Assembly (NCBI RefSeq): GCF_900110255.1
Contig: NZ_FODD01000031.1
Span: forward strand, 1 to 64,000
DNA length: 64,000 bases
Direction of reading: 5' to 3'
DNA from: Actinacidiphila rubida
GTDB taxonomy: Bacteria > Actinomycetota > Actinomycetes > Streptomycetales > Streptomycetaceae
The notes under the pieces are model-generated. The model worked only from the letters and a program-made list of their open reading frames with translations, did no database searches and had not been told where the DNA came from. Positions 15,070-24,111 of the stretch are shown piece by piece. The position numbers and the translations under genes were made by a program. The number at the start of each line of letters is the position of its first letter. Within the stretch, counting starts at the first letter, position 1.

Positions 15070-16605
15070 TCATGACGATGTGGCGAACCTTGGCACGGGC
15101 TGTGAGTGCGCGGGCGGAAGGGTGACGCTGAACACGGTGCGGCCCGGGGCGCTGTCCACGGTCACGCTGCCGCCGTGCGCGGCCACCACCGACTGCACGA
15201 TGGCCAGGCCGAGCCCGGTGCTTCCGGCGTTGCGCGAACGGGACGCGTCACCGCGGGCGAACCGCTCGAAGACCCGCCGCCGCAGGTCGTCGGGGATGCC
15301 GGGGCCGTCGTCCTCGACCTGGAGCAGCACCCCGCCGCGGTGCGGCCTGGCGACCCGTGCGGTCACCGTGGTCCCCGGCGGCGTGTGGGTGCGGGCGTTG
15401 GCCAGCAGATTCGTCAGCACCTGGTGCAGGCGCTGGGCGTCGCCGTGCACGCACGCCGGCTGGTCGGGCAGGTCGAGCCGCCAGTGGTGGTCATGGCCGG
15501 CGGCCCGCGCGTCGCTGACCGCGTCGACGACGAGCGGCGACAGGTCGGTCTGGGCGAGGCTGAGCGGGCGGCCGGCGTCCAGCCGGGCGAGCAGCAGCAG
15601 GTCCTCGACGAGTGTCGTCATGCGGTCGGCCTCGGACTCGATGCGGCCGAGCGCGTGCCGGGTGTCGGGGCCCGTGGACTCCCTTCCGCGACGGGGGAGT
15701 TCGGCGTAGCCGCGGATCGACGCCAGCGGGGTGCGCAGCTCGTGGCTGGCGTCGGCGACGAACTGCCGAACCCGCGTCTCGCTCTCCTGGCGCGCGTGCA
15801 GCGCCGAACCCACGTGTCCGAGCATGCGGTTGAGGGCCGCGCCGACCTGGCCGACCTCGGTGCGCGGGTCGGCGTCGGCGTCGGGAACCCGTTCGTGCAG
15901 CACCACCTCACCGCTGTGCAGGGGCAGTTCGGACACGCGGGTGGCGGTCGCGGCGAGCCGCCGCAGCGGCTCCAGGGCGATCCGCATGAGGGCCGCCCCG
16001 GCCAGTCCGGCGGCGACCAGGCCCGCGGCGGCCACCGACACCTCCACCCACAGCAGGGTGGACAGGGTGTCCTCGACACCGGCGGTGTTCATGCCGACGA
16101 GCACGGTGCTGCCGTCGGCGTCCGGCGACGCCGACTCCACCCGGTACGTGCCGAGGCCCGTTATGTGCAGCGTGTGCGGCCTGCCGTCCCGCGGCACGGA
16201 CGCGAAGGACCGGGCCTGCGCGGACGTCAGGGCCTTCGGGGCGAGCTGCCCGGTCGTGCTGCTGGCCGCGCTGACCGCGGCCCCGGTGATGGTGCCGTCC
16301 GCGGTGACGAGGGCGCCGACCGTCTCGCCCTCCTGGCCGCCACCGGCGAGGAACGCGAACTGGAGGGCCGGCGGGCGGTCGGGCTCGCGCCCCAACGGCC
16401 CCCCGGGGTCCGGGTGGTGCGGCCCCGAACGCATCGCGACGTCCTGGACCTTGGCGTCCAGCTGCCCGTACAGGAAGTCGTGCAGCGCGAAGATCGTCAC
16501 CGAGCCGATCACCGCGCACACCACGGCGACCAGCGCCACGCACGACGCGACCAGGCGGCGGCGCAGCGACCAGCGGCGCCGGAGCACAGGCCGCGCCGCG
16601 GTCAC
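15070..16605 (-). CDS. sensor histidine kinase (EnvZ/CseC-type)
   Basis: 511 residues. Transmembrane helix 1 (ASCVALVAVVCAVIGSVTIF, about 16-35), an extracytoplasmic sensor of about 150 residues, transmembrane helix 2 (about 190-212), HAMP, then HisKA with the phosphoacceptor in VADASHELRTPL. HATPase_c follows with N box LLANARTHTPPG, G1 VEDDGPGIPDD and G2 GSTGLGLAIVQSVV. It is an intact kinase. The GTG start overlaps the response regulator stop by 4 nt (GTGA), so RR and HK are coupled; the two glycosyltransferase genes follow on the same strand. Confidence 0.94.
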   Translation of the reverse strand: MTAARPVLRRRWSLRRRLVASCVALVAVVCAVIGSVTIFALHDFLYGQLDAKVQDVAMRSGPHHPDPGGPLGREPDRPPALQFAFLAGGGQEGETVGALVTADGTITGAAVSAASSTTGQLAPKALTSAQARSFASVPRDGRPHTLHITGLGTYRVESASPDADGSTVLVGMNTAGVEDTLSTLLWVEVSVAAAGLVAAGLAGAALMRIALEPLRRLAATATRVSELPLHSGEVVLHERVPDADADPRTEVGQVGAALNRMLGHVGSALHARQESETRVRQFVADASHELRTPLASIRGYAELPRRGRESTGPDTRHALGRIESEADRMTTLVEDLLLLARLDAGRPLSLAQTDLSPLVVDAVSDARAAGHDHHWRLDLPDQPACVHGDAQRLHQVLTNLLANARTHTPPGTTVTARVARPHRGGVLLQVEDDGPGIPDDLRRRVFERFARGDASRSRNAGSTGLGLAIVQSVVAAHGGSVTVDSAPGRTVFSVTLPPAHSQPVPRFATSS

Positions 16606-17393
16606 GCAGGCTCTCCGGGCTTGATCAGGTAGCCGGCGCCGCGCCGGGTGTGGATCATCGGGGCGCGTCCGGCGTCGATCTTGCGCCGCAGGTAGGAGAT
16701 GTACAGCTCGACCACGTTGGCCTGCCCGCCGAAGTCGTACGACCACACGCGGTCCAGTATCTGCGCCTTGCTGAGCACCCGGCGCGGGTTGCGCATCAGG
16801 TACCGCAGCAGCTCGAACTCGGTCGCGGTCAGGTGGATGTTGTCGCCGCCGCGGCTGACCTCGTGGCTGTCCTCGTTGAGCACCAGGTCACCGACGGCGA
16901 GCAGCGACTCGTTGCGCACGGCGGCCGCGCCGGAGCGGCGCAGCAGGCCGCGCAGCCGGGCCACGACCTCCTCCAGGCTGAACGGCTTCGTGACGTAGTC
17001 GTCGCCGCCCGCGGTCAGGCCCGCGATGCGGTCCTCGACGGCGTCCTTCGCGGTCAGGAACAGCACCGGCACGTCCGGGGTCTCCCGGCGCAGCTTGGCC
17101 AGCACCTCCAGGCCGTCCATGTCCGGCAGCATCACGTCGAGCACGACCGCGTCGGGCCGCGAGTCGCGGGCGGCGCGCAGCGCGCTGGCGCCGTCGCACT
17201 CGGTGCGCACCTGCCAGCCCTCGTAGCGCAGCGCCATCGACAGAAGGTCGGCCAGCGGGGCCTCGTCGTCGACGACCAGCACCCGCACGGGGGAGCCGTC
17301 GGGCCGGGCGAGTTCGCCGGCGGGGGCCGGAACGGCCGCGGTCTCGGCGGGCGCCGCCGAGGTGGTGGGAGTCAGCGGGGAGGTGGTTGCCAT
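16602..17393 (-). CDS. OmpR/PhoB-family response regulator
   Basis: 263 residues. A low-complexity Thr/Pro/Ala leader (about 1-36) precedes the receiver: acidic pair VLVVDDEAPLADLL, phosphoacceptor Asp in VVLDVMLPDMDGLE, LFLTAKDAVEDR, and the conserved Lys in YVTKPF. A winged-helix DNA-binding domain follows (HLTATEFELLRYLMRNPRRV, ending HTRRGAGYLIK). All phosphorylation residues are present. ATG 17393 gives the family-like protein but has only weak ribosome complementarity. First gene of a four-gene operon with kinase and glycosyltransferases. Confidence 0.93.
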   Translation of the reverse strand: MATTSPLTPTTSAAPAETAAVPAPAGELARPDGSPVRVLVVDDEAPLADLLSMALRYEGWQVRTECDGASALRAARDSRPDAVVLDVMLPDMDGLEVLAKLRRETPDVPVLFLTAKDAVEDRIAGLTAGGDDYVTKPFSLEEVVARLRGLLRRSGAAAVRNESLLAVGDLVLNEDSHEVSRGGDNIHLTATEFELLRYLMRNPRRVLSKAQILDRVWSYDFGGQANVVELYISYLRRKIDAGRAPMIHTRRGAGYLIKPGEPA

Positions 17394-17653
17394 GGCGACA
17401 GCCTGTGCGCCGGCTATGAAAGGAGTCTTGGCCGTTTCTGTGAAACGTCTGAGAATCCGGTCGGGATCCACGCGGGGAGACCGCGGGGAGACCGGACCGG
17501 TCGCGGGAAGACCGGCCGCGGGGTGCCCCGTGGCGGTCCGCCGCCCGCCGTCCGGCGATCGGAACCGGTCACAGCCGATCGGCTCGGATCGCGGGCGGGG
17601 AAGAACCGGTCGGCGGCACCCGCGGGGCGTCACCCGGGCGTACGTTCGTGGCC

Positions 17654-18559
17654 ATGGCTGAGGGAGCCGGCGCCTTCGGGGGCGCCGGCGGAGCACGGAC
17701 GCCCCGGACGGTCGCCGTCGAGCGGCTCGGCCCGGGCGATCACGCCTGCCTGCCCTTCGACCGGTCCGAGGGGCGCTGGGCGCTGCGGGCCGCCTTCGCC
17801 GCCGCGGGCCTGGCCCGCGGGGAGCGCGTCCTGCTGTTCCCCGGCGCCGGCACGGACGTCTCCCGAACCCTGGAACGGCTCGACGCGCACGGCGTGCCCG
17901 CCCTCCAGGCCGCGGCGGACGGCCGTCTGGACATCGTCCGCACCACTCCCGGCTGCGACCCCGTGCGCGGCTTCGACCCCGTGGCCCGCACCGACTACTG
18001 GGCGAACGCCGCCGACGACGCCAGGACCCGCGGCTTCACCGGGCTGCGTGCGGCCGGCGACATGGCCTGCGTGGCCGAGGCGGGGGCGGACGCCGCCGCG
18101 CTGACCTCCTATGAGCTGGGCCTGACCCCGCTGCTCGCCAAGCTCGGCTTCACCGGGCTGTGCGAGTACGACCGGCACGCGTTTCCCCCGGATGTGCTGG
18201 ACGCCGTCGTCGGGGCGCACCCGCTGACCGTGGTGCCCGCGCCCGGCACGCTCCACGCGACACGCGACGGCGCGGTGCTGCGGCTGGCCGGCGACGCGGA
18301 CCTCGCGACCCGCACCGCGTTCGAACTCGCCGTCCGCGAGCCCGGGTTGACCGCCATCGATCTGACGGGGCTGGCGTTCCTCGACGCGCACTGCGCGCGC
18401 GAGCTGGTGCGGCTGGGGGCCGCGGCGAGCGCGTTCGACGCGGCCGCCGGGTCCGGCGGCGCGGGCGTGGCCCTGGAGTGCACGCCGGCCCAGGCCCGGC
18501 TGCTGCGCCTGTGCGGGATGCGGCAGCCGGGGCATCTGGTCGTCCGCGGCGAGGGATAG
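17654..18559 (+). CDS. MEDS-STAS regulatory protein
   Basis: 301 residues. The N-terminal MEDS (DcmR-like sensory) domain spans about 15-175: LGPGDHACLPFDRSEGRW, LARGERVLLFPGAGTD, GFTGLRAAGDMAC, LCEYDRHAFPPD. A C-terminal STAS domain spans about 205-295 with the anti-anti-sigma signature LTAIDLTGLAFLDAHCAREL. In the place of the usual phosphorylatable Ser of SpoIIAA proteins there is FLDAHC. It probably works in a sigma/anti-sigma or phosphorelay switch. A GTG two codons upstream is an alternative start; neither has a strong ribosome site. Confidence 0.85.
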   Translation: MAEGAGAFGGAGGARTPRTVAVERLGPGDHACLPFDRSEGRWALRAAFAAAGLARGERVLLFPGAGTDVSRTLERLDAHGVPALQAAADGRLDIVRTTPGCDPVRGFDPVARTDYWANAADDARTRGFTGLRAAGDMACVAEAGADAAALTSYELGLTPLLAKLGFTGLCEYDRHAFPPDVLDAVVGAHPLTVVPAPGTLHATRDGAVLRLAGDADLATRTAFELAVREPGLTAIDLTGLAFLDAHCARELVRLGAAASAFDAAAGSGGAGVALECTPAQARLLRLCGMRQPGHLVVRGEG

Positions 18560-18622
18560 CCGCGGCGGGGGCGGGAGTTGGGGCGGTGGCGGGTCGGGGC
18601 CGGACGCCTGACCGCTGAGTGC

Positions 18623-19228
18623 CTACCCGGCCTGCCCGGCGCCCTGCTCGCGCTGCTCCTCCGCCAGGAGCTGGAACGCGACCGCGCCGTCCAGCGACTC
18701 GCGGATGATGTCCGCGTGCCCGGCGTGCCTGGCCTGCTCCTCGACGAGGTGCAGCAGGATCCAACGGGCGCTGCGCTCAGCGTCCTTGGGGAACCACGGC
18801 GCCTCCGGCAGCGGCACGACGACCTCCAGGTCCGGCAGCCCCGCGACGGTCTCCTCGGTCTCCCGCGCCACCGCCGCGAACTCCGCGAGGACGCCGGCGA
18901 GCGTCTCCCCCGGCAGCAGCCGGAACTCGTCCTCCCAACTCCCGGCCTTCTCCTCCGTGTCCGGCTCCTCCGAGTCCCGCTCCGGGCCGCGCCGCATGAG
19001 CACGTCCTGCACCCAGTGCCGCTCCATGTGCGCCGCGTGCTTCACCAGCCCGCCCAGCGACATCGCGCTGACGCTGGGAGTCGCCGCCGCCTGCTCGTCG
19101 CTCAGGCCCCGCACCGCCCGCCGCAGCCCCCCGCGCTGCGCCTCCAGGAACGCCAGCAGTGCTTCCCGTTCGCCCTCCACACCGTCCACCAGACTCGGCA
19201 CGACGCCCGCCTTTCCCTCTTCCACCAC
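18623..19228 (-). CDS. DinB/DUF664 family protein (putative thiol-dependent transferase)
   Basis: 201 residues from GTG 19228 (GAGGGG about 8 nt upstream; the frame extends 10 codons further to 19258). Four-helix DinB fold with candidate metal ligands: His in MSLGGLVKHAAHMERHWV (about residues 67-74) and His in HLVEEQARHAGHADIIRE. DinB/MDMPI-type enzymes in actinobacteria often use mycothiol or bacillithiol-like cofactors; substrate unknown. Convergent with the MEDS-STAS gene. Confidence 0.85.
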   Translation of the reverse strand: MVEEGKAGVVPSLVDGVEGEREALLAFLEAQRGGLRRAVRGLSDEQAAATPSVSAMSLGGLVKHAAHMERHWVQDVLMRRGPERDSEEPDTEEKAGSWEDEFRLLPGETLAGVLAEFAAVARETEETVAGLPDLEVVVPLPEAPWFPKDAERSARWILLHLVEEQARHAGHADIIRESLDGAVAFQLLAEEQREQGAGQAG

Positions 19229-19369
19229 CAGCGAGCCCCTCGGCCCGCCCGACACCACCCAAGCTAGGGCCCCATGCGGTCACCCCCTGTCCGCAACCCG
19301 CCACCCACCCGCGCCCGGCACGGCACGGCACGGCACGGCCGAGCTGATCCGGCCCTCCTGTGCGCAGGC

Positions 19370-19810
19370 TCAGGGCAGCCGGAGGGTGATGTACGGGACG
19401 GTGTCGCCGTCGAGGAGGTAGCGCTCGACCTCCACGAAGCCCTGGGCGAGGGCGAAGTGGAGGCCGTCGGGGTTGGACTCCAGCACCACCGTCTCGACCG
19501 CGCCCGCGCCGAGGGCGCGCGCCCGGGCCAGCCCGTGCTCGTACAGCCGCGTGCCGAGCCCCTGGCGGCGGTGCTCGGGCAGCACGCGGGCGATGACCGT
19601 CGCCGTCGCGTCCTCGCCCTCCGGCGGCCGCACCGTCATGCAGCCGACCAGCACGTCGCCGGTGTGGGCCACGTCGAGGACGTTGCGCGTGGCACGCTCG
19701 CGGATGTCGTCCAGGGACAGCACGTGCGTCGGGATGATCGTGTTGTGGACGTGCTGCCAGTCGCGGAGCAGGGCGTCGCCGTCCGCGCGGGCGATACGGA
19801 GGTCGGGCAT
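19370..19810 (-). CDS. GNAT family N-acetyltransferase
   Basis: 146 residues. The acetyl-CoA binding motif A is VIARVLPEHRRQGLGTRLYE, and the C-terminal strand-helix is ETVVLESNPDGLHFALAQGF. The N-terminal region (DLRIARADGDALLRDWQHVH) is typical of small-molecule GNATs. The acceptor is unknown. ATG 19810 is the only start that gives a GNAT-like N-terminus. A (GGCAC)n micro-repeat lies just beyond the 3' end at about 19317-19339. Confidence 0.88.
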   Translation of the reverse strand: MPDLRIARADGDALLRDWQHVHNTIIPTHVLSLDDIRERATRNVLDVAHTGDVLVGCMTVRPPEGEDATATVIARVLPEHRRQGLGTRLYEHGLARARALGAGAVETVVLESNPDGLHFALAQGFVEVERYLLDGDTVPYITLRLP

Positions 19811-19921
19811 GCGGCAAGGAAATCGGCGGGCCGCGCGCGGCGTCAACGCAATAACGTCCGGACGTCGCGCGCCCGGACCCGCCGCCGGGCCGCGCCGGGC
19901 CGGCCGCCCTATCCTGCCCGC

Positions 19922-20275
19922 ATGATCAATGGCGCGCACGTCATCGTCCACAGCCGCGACGCGGAGGCCGACCGGGCCTTCTTCCGGGACGTCCTGGAGT
20001 ACCCGCACGTCGACGCGGGCCACGGCTGGCTGATCTTCAAACTCCCCCCGGCCGAGGCCGCCGTCCACCCCACCGACGGCCCCGAGTCGCACGAACTGTT
20101 CCTGATGTGCGACGACGTCGAGCAGACCGTTCGCGAACTGACCGCCCGCGGCGTCGAGTTCACCGAACCCCTCACCGAGGCACGCTGGGGCCGCCTCACC
20201 CGCCTCCGCCTCCCCGGCGGCTCGCCCCTCGGGCTCTACCAACCCCACCACCCCCGCGCCACCGAACTCCCCTGA
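19922..20275 (+). CDS. VOC family (glyoxalase/bleomycin resistance-like) protein
   Basis: 117 residues, two beta-alpha-beta-beta-beta modules. The first strand is MINGAHVIVHSRDAEADRAF, followed by FRDVLEYPHVDAGHGWLIFK, ELFLMCDDVEQTVRELTARG, and the C-terminal LPGGSPLGLYQPHHP. Candidate metal or substrate residues are His in AHVIVHS and Glu in SHELF. Family activities range from glyoxalase to dioxygenase and antibiotic sequestration; this short member cannot be assigned. Confidence 0.88.
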   Translation: MINGAHVIVHSRDAEADRAFFRDVLEYPHVDAGHGWLIFKLPPAEAAVHPTDGPESHELFLMCDDVEQTVRELTARGVEFTEPLTEARWGRLTRLRLPGGSPLGLYQPHHPRATELP

Positions 20276-20317
20276 CGGGGAGGACGGTCGCCGTCGCCGT
20301 CGAGGTCACCGTCGCCG

Positions 20318-21577
20318 TCACCGGATCGTGGGATCGACGGGCGGAGTGCGGCGGCGAGAGCGCCTGCCGCCGGCACCCGCGCCGGGGGACGTCAGGTACC
20401 TGAGCCGCGCCAGGAGTTCCGGATCGCCCGGATCGACGGTGACGAGCGGTCCGGCAGGCCAGACCGGTCGGCCGCCGGACCACGGCACCACGGTGTCAGG
20501 CCGGCCCTGGTCGCTGTGCAGCTCGACCTCGCCGACCGGCGCGGCCGGGATGCCGTACCGGCGCCCGCCGGTCCGCACGCGCGACGACAGCGGCAGCGTC
20601 GCCTGGGGCAGGTCGTCGCCGTCGCCGCCCAGCGGGAACAGCAGCATCCACAGGGCTCCCGTGCGGGTGTCCCGCACAGCCACGTAGCGGCGGATCTCCG
20701 CGAACGGCGACCGCGCGGCGCGCGCCAGCTCCGCGGCGCCCCGCACCTCCGCGCAGACCAGCTGAACGCTCAGCACGCCCACCACGACCGTCAGCACCAC
20801 GGGCCACACCTCCCGCACCGAGGTCCGGGTGGACGTCGCCACGGAGACGGCGATCAGGAGCAGCATGACGAGCCCGGGCAGGACTTCCGAGAACCTGCGC
20901 AGGGCCCGCACCCGCCACCACGGCACCTCGCGCACGTCGTGGTCGGCCGGCGGCGTGCGGGCGTCCCACCCCGCCGCGGTCCACTGCGCGCGGGCGGCCG
21001 CCGCGAGGGCCGCGTAGCCGGGCACGTCGAGGGCGTCCGGCAGCCCGTCGGACCCGGCCCCGGGCAGGCCGCCGCGAGGGGACGGGGCCCCCGGGCCGAC
21101 CGCACCCCCGGCCACGGCGCGGCCGGCGACGAAGCGGCGCGGGAAACGGCGCCGGAAGCGGCGGTAGAAGGCCGCGGCCGCCACACCGGCCAGCAGGACC
21201 GCACCTGCCACGGCCACCCAGGCCGCGGCCACGAACAGCGGGTCGTCCCCGGTCGTCGCGTCGTACAGCTGCCCGCGCACTGGCCATCCCGAGACGCCTT
21301 CGGTGACGACGTCCCCGGCGCGGAGCTGGTGGTCCCACTCGGTGAGCGGGCAGTCCATCGGGCCGCGCCGCTCCCTGTGGCTCCACGGATCCGTCCATCC
21401 GACCCGGCAGTGCCCGCGGCCGTCCGCGCTCACCACGGTGACGTTCACCTGCCGGGACTCCCGGTCGGCGATCACCGTCCCGGCCGACCCGGCACCCAGC
21501 AGCACGATCGCCGCGACCGTCCACGGCACCAGACCCCGCAGCACCCGCGGACGCACCCGCGGCCCAGCACCAGGCAT
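20318..21577 (-). CDS. multipass membrane protein, function unknown
   Basis: 419 residues with about four transmembrane helices: one near the N-terminus (LVPWTVAAIVLLGAGSAGTV), one at about 118-138 (PLFVAAAWVAVAGAVLLAGV), and a pair at about 232-280 (FSEVLPGLVMLLLIAVSVAT and VWPVVLTVVVGVLSVQLVC). The segment between the first two helices is probably extracytoplasmic and has three cysteines or so. The C-terminal about 140 residues are cytoplasmic, contain RYVAVRDTRTGALWMLLFPL and end Arg-rich. I recognise no family. Convergent with the VOC gene. Confidence 0.65.
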   Translation of the reverse strand: MPGAGPRVRPRVLRGLVPWTVAAIVLLGAGSAGTVIADRESRQVNVTVVSADGRGHCRVGWTDPWSHRERRGPMDCPLTEWDHQLRAGDVVTEGVSGWPVRGQLYDATTGDDPLFVAAAWVAVAGAVLLAGVAAAAFYRRFRRRFPRRFVAGRAVAGGAVGPGAPSPRGGLPGAGSDGLPDALDVPGYAALAAAARAQWTAAGWDARTPPADHDVREVPWWRVRALRRFSEVLPGLVMLLLIAVSVATSTRTSVREVWPVVLTVVVGVLSVQLVCAEVRGAAELARAARSPFAEIRRYVAVRDTRTGALWMLLFPLGGDGDDLPQATLPLSSRVRTGGRRYGIPAAPVGEVELHSDQGRPDTVVPWSGGRPVWPAGPLVTVDPGDPELLARLRYLTSPGAGAGGRRSRRRTPPVDPTIR

Positions 21578-21736
21578 TCCGCCACCCCCTCGACGCGGCA
21601 GGGCCGTCGGCCCCGCACGCCGCCACCCATGGTGCGACCGGCCGCCGTCCCCTGGAAGGGGTGAACTCGGCAGCGAAACGGAGGGTCGGACTGCGCGTCC
21701 TTCGCACTCCGGGCGGTGGGACGCCGGCTCCCGCCG

Positions 21737-23014
21737 CTACGACCGCGCTGCCGCCCCCTGCGTGCCGGCGCGGGCCGTCCGGCCGAGCGGGAGGCCGGCG
21801 GGTCCGGACGGCCGCGGTGTCAGCCGCAGGTGCAGTGCGGCCAAGAGGACGCAGAGGCAGGCCATGACGGACCACAGCGCCGTCGTGCCCGCGTGGGCGA
21901 GGAGCTGGGTGCCGAGGATGGGGGCGAGGGTCGCCGCGATCCCCCAACTGGTCCCGAAGACGGCCAGATAGCGGCCGCTCCCGCCACGTGGCGCGAGGTC
22001 GGTGACGAGCGCGTAGACGCGGCCCATGATCAGCAGGTCGCCGAGACTCCAGACGGCGGCCGAGGCGAGCAGCGCGGGCAGCGTGCGGGCCAGGGCGTAG
22101 CCCACCAGCCCCGCCGCCAGGAGGAGATGGGCGAAGGCGAGCGCGACGGGCGTCGTGAGCCGGCTCGTCCAGGCCAGCCGGGCCAGGGGCTGGGCGAGCA
22201 CGGTCGTGGCCGCGGCCGCGGTGAACAGCAGGCCGGCGTCGGCGCCGGGCAGGCCCCGCCGCGCCAGCGCCAGGGGCAGCGCGATCACGGTCTGCTGGTT
22301 GATCAGGGCGTAGGCGGTGCCGGTGGCCAGCACGGTCAGCAGCGCACGGTCCCGCAGCGGTCGTACCGCGCTGCGGCCCCGGTCGTCCCGGTCGTCGCGT
22401 TCACCCTGGTCGCCCCGGTCCGGTGCGGGCCGTGGCGCCGGACGGTCGCGGGGAAGGGCCAGCCGGACCAGCAGCGCGCACACCAGGCACGTGGCGGCGT
22501 CGGTGACGAAGAGCCAGCGCAGGTCCCAGCGCCCGAGGAGCGCGGCGAGCAGCCCCGCGCCCATGCCGCCGGCCGCGAGCGCGGCGCTCAACAGACTGAA
22601 CGCGCGCACCCGTTGCCGCTCCGGCACGGACTCGCCGATGATCGCCTGGCTGGGCGGCTCGTAAAGCTCGAAGGCCAGCCCCAGCAGAACCGCCGCCACG
22701 ACGGTCCAGGCCAGCGACGTGGACGCCGCGATGGCCAGCTGCGCGACGGCGCACCCGCAGAGTCCCAGCACGATGGTCGTGCGCCCGCCGATCCGGTCGG
22801 CCAACCCGCCCCCGGCCAGCCGCGAGGGGATGGTCGCGAGCCCGAAGGCGGCGCTCACCAGCCCCGCGGTGGTCAGGCTCACGTCGTGGTCGGCGCAGAT
22901 CAGGGCGGTGAGGAAGGGGAGCGAGAAGGCTCCGAGCTGGTTGACCACCCGGGCGAGCAGGAGCAGGCGGACGGTGCGGGGCAGCGGTTCGGAGCGCGGC
23001 ACGGCGCCTCCCAC
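21737..23014 (-). CDS. MFS transporter, 12-TM
   Basis: 425 residues with about 12 helices. Motif A-like GGGLADRIGGRTT lies between helices 2 and 3 and GMGAGLLAALLG in helix 5; a charged loop rich in Arg/Asp (DRPAPRPAPDRGDQGERDDR) separates the halves. It fits small-molecule/drug exporters (DHA1-like). It is transcribed divergently from the CGNR zinc-finger gene, 69 bp apart, which is the likely local regulator. Start ATG 23014 is followed by the usual basic-polar leader. Confidence 0.88.
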   Translation of the reverse strand: MGGAVPRSEPLPRTVRLLLLARVVNQLGAFSLPFLTALICADHDVSLTTAGLVSAAFGLATIPSRLAGGGLADRIGGRTTIVLGLCGCAVAQLAIAASTSLAWTVVAAVLLGLAFELYEPPSQAIIGESVPERQRVRAFSLLSAALAAGGMGAGLLAALLGRWDLRWLFVTDAATCLVCALLVRLALPRDRPAPRPAPDRGDQGERDDRDDRGRSAVRPLRDRALLTVLATGTAYALINQQTVIALPLALARRGLPGADAGLLFTAAAATTVLAQPLARLAWTSRLTTPVALAFAHLLLAAGLVGYALARTLPALLASAAVWSLGDLLIMGRVYALVTDLAPRGGSGRYLAVFGTSWGIAATLAPILGTQLLAHAGTTALWSVMACLCVLLAALHLRLTPRPSGPAGLPLGRTARAGTQGAAARS

Positions 23015-23083
23015 CTTCCATCACTGGTGAATCATCTATTGTCAGTGACGGGTACGGTAGGCAAGCGAAGGGTAACTGGTCAA

Positions 23084-23653
23084 GTGTTGTTCGACAGTCA
23101 CATGCGTGCGCTCCTCGAAGCCTCGGTCGCGCTGGTGAACGCGCTGACCGACGGTCAGGCACGCGGCCGTCCCTACCTCGCCCCCGAGGGGGCCGAACGC
23201 GTCGAGGCGGTCCGCGCGGCACTGTCCACCGGGGCCGACCTGGGGCTCGGCGAGGCCGACCATCTGGCCGGCACCGCCCGCGTCCTGCGCACCGTGTTCG
23301 AGGCCGCGGCCGCCGACCGCCTCGACGACGCGGCCCCCGCCCTCAACGCGCTCCTGCGCGCGAGCGGCGCCCGCCCCCAACTCGACCGCGCTCCCGGCCA
23401 GCCGTGGCAGGTCCACTTCCATGGCGCCGACGACTCCTACGCCGTCGGCTGGAGTGCCGGCTGCGCCACCGGCCTGGCCATGGCCCTCGGCGGCGACTAC
23501 GCGGGCCGCCTCGGGGTCTGCGCGGCCCCGCGCTGCGACCGGGTCTACGTGGACACGTCCCGCAACGCCGGCCGCCAGTTCTGCTCGACGGCCTGCCAGA
23601 ACCGTGTCAAGGCAGCGGTGTTCCGGGCACGACGGGCGGGCGACGACGCATGA
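23084..23653 (+). CDS. CGNR zinc-finger regulator (ABATE domain)
   Basis: 189 residues from GTG 23084. The N-terminal ABATE domain (about 1-130) is helical: LLEASVALVNALTDGQARGR and LAGTARVLRTVFEAAA. The C-terminal CGNR zinc finger holds four cysteines: CAAPRCDRVYVDTSRN, then FCSTACQNRVKAAVFRARR; the name motif reads CQNR here. These are putative stress-induced transcriptional regulators. GAAGGG lies about 11 nt before the GTG. Divergence from the MFS gene suggests it controls that transporter; the 10-bp TCAC-TG-GTGA dyad at 23021-23030 may be the site. Confidence 0.87.
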   Translation: MLFDSHMRALLEASVALVNALTDGQARGRPYLAPEGAERVEAVRAALSTGADLGLGEADHLAGTARVLRTVFEAAAADRLDDAAPALNALLRASGARPQLDRAPGQPWQVHFHGADDSYAVGWSAGCATGLAMALGGDYAGRLGVCAAPRCDRVYVDTSRNAGRQFCSTACQNRVKAAVFRARRAGDDA

Positions 23654-23708
23654 GCCCCCGCTCGCACATGGGAGCACCGGAGCTCATCCGGGCCCGACGG
23701 CGAGGTGC

Positions 23709-23999
23709 CTAACCGTCCCGCTTCGGGCGGACGTTCTTCCGGGTGAGGCCGCCGACGGCTTGGGCCGCCGCGCCGCACACGACGAGGATGCCGCCCGCGG
23801 TCGCCATCGCCAACCCCGTGTGCGCGGACCACCCGAGCAGCTTCGGCAGCCCGTCGAGGGCGAGCCCGCAGCCCACCGCGACACCGCCCCAGCCCGCCAC
23901 GAGCGGATGCCGGTACTGCGCCGACCGCCACCCGTTCAGGACCAGAACCCCCAGCACGATGACGCACACCGCACTGCCGACGATGATCCACGCCGTCAT
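23709..23999 (-). CDS. small three-helix membrane protein, function unknown
   Basis: 96 residues with about three hydrophobic segments: MTAWIIVGSAVCVIVLGVLV, VAGWGGVAVGCGLALDGL and GLAMATAGGILVVCGAAAQA. The tail KNVRPKRDG is positively charged and probably cytoplasmic. No conserved enzymatic residue stands out. Convergent with the CGNR gene, 55 nt apart. Confidence 0.65.
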   Translation of the reverse strand: MTAWIIVGSAVCVIVLGVLVLNGWRSAQYRHPLVAGWGGVAVGCGLALDGLPKLLGWSAHTGLAMATAGGILVVCGAAAQAVGGLTRKNVRPKRDG

Positions 24000-24111
24000 G
24001 GCACCCTCCCCGGGGGGAGCCTAGACCCCGGCACCGGACCGGGTGTGGGGGGTCTCGCGGACTGCCCACCGGGTGTCCGCCTGGCCTGGAGCGGTGAAGG
24101 TCCTGGAAGGG

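Noticed and set aside
19317..19339. GGCAC micro-repeat as a regulatory array
   Set aside because: Only about four 5-bp units in GC-rich DNA; no dyad or promoter context.
21716..23083. Long plus-strand extension upstream of the CGNR protein
   Set aside because: It is antisense to the MFS gene; homology and GTG 23084 place the real start downstream.
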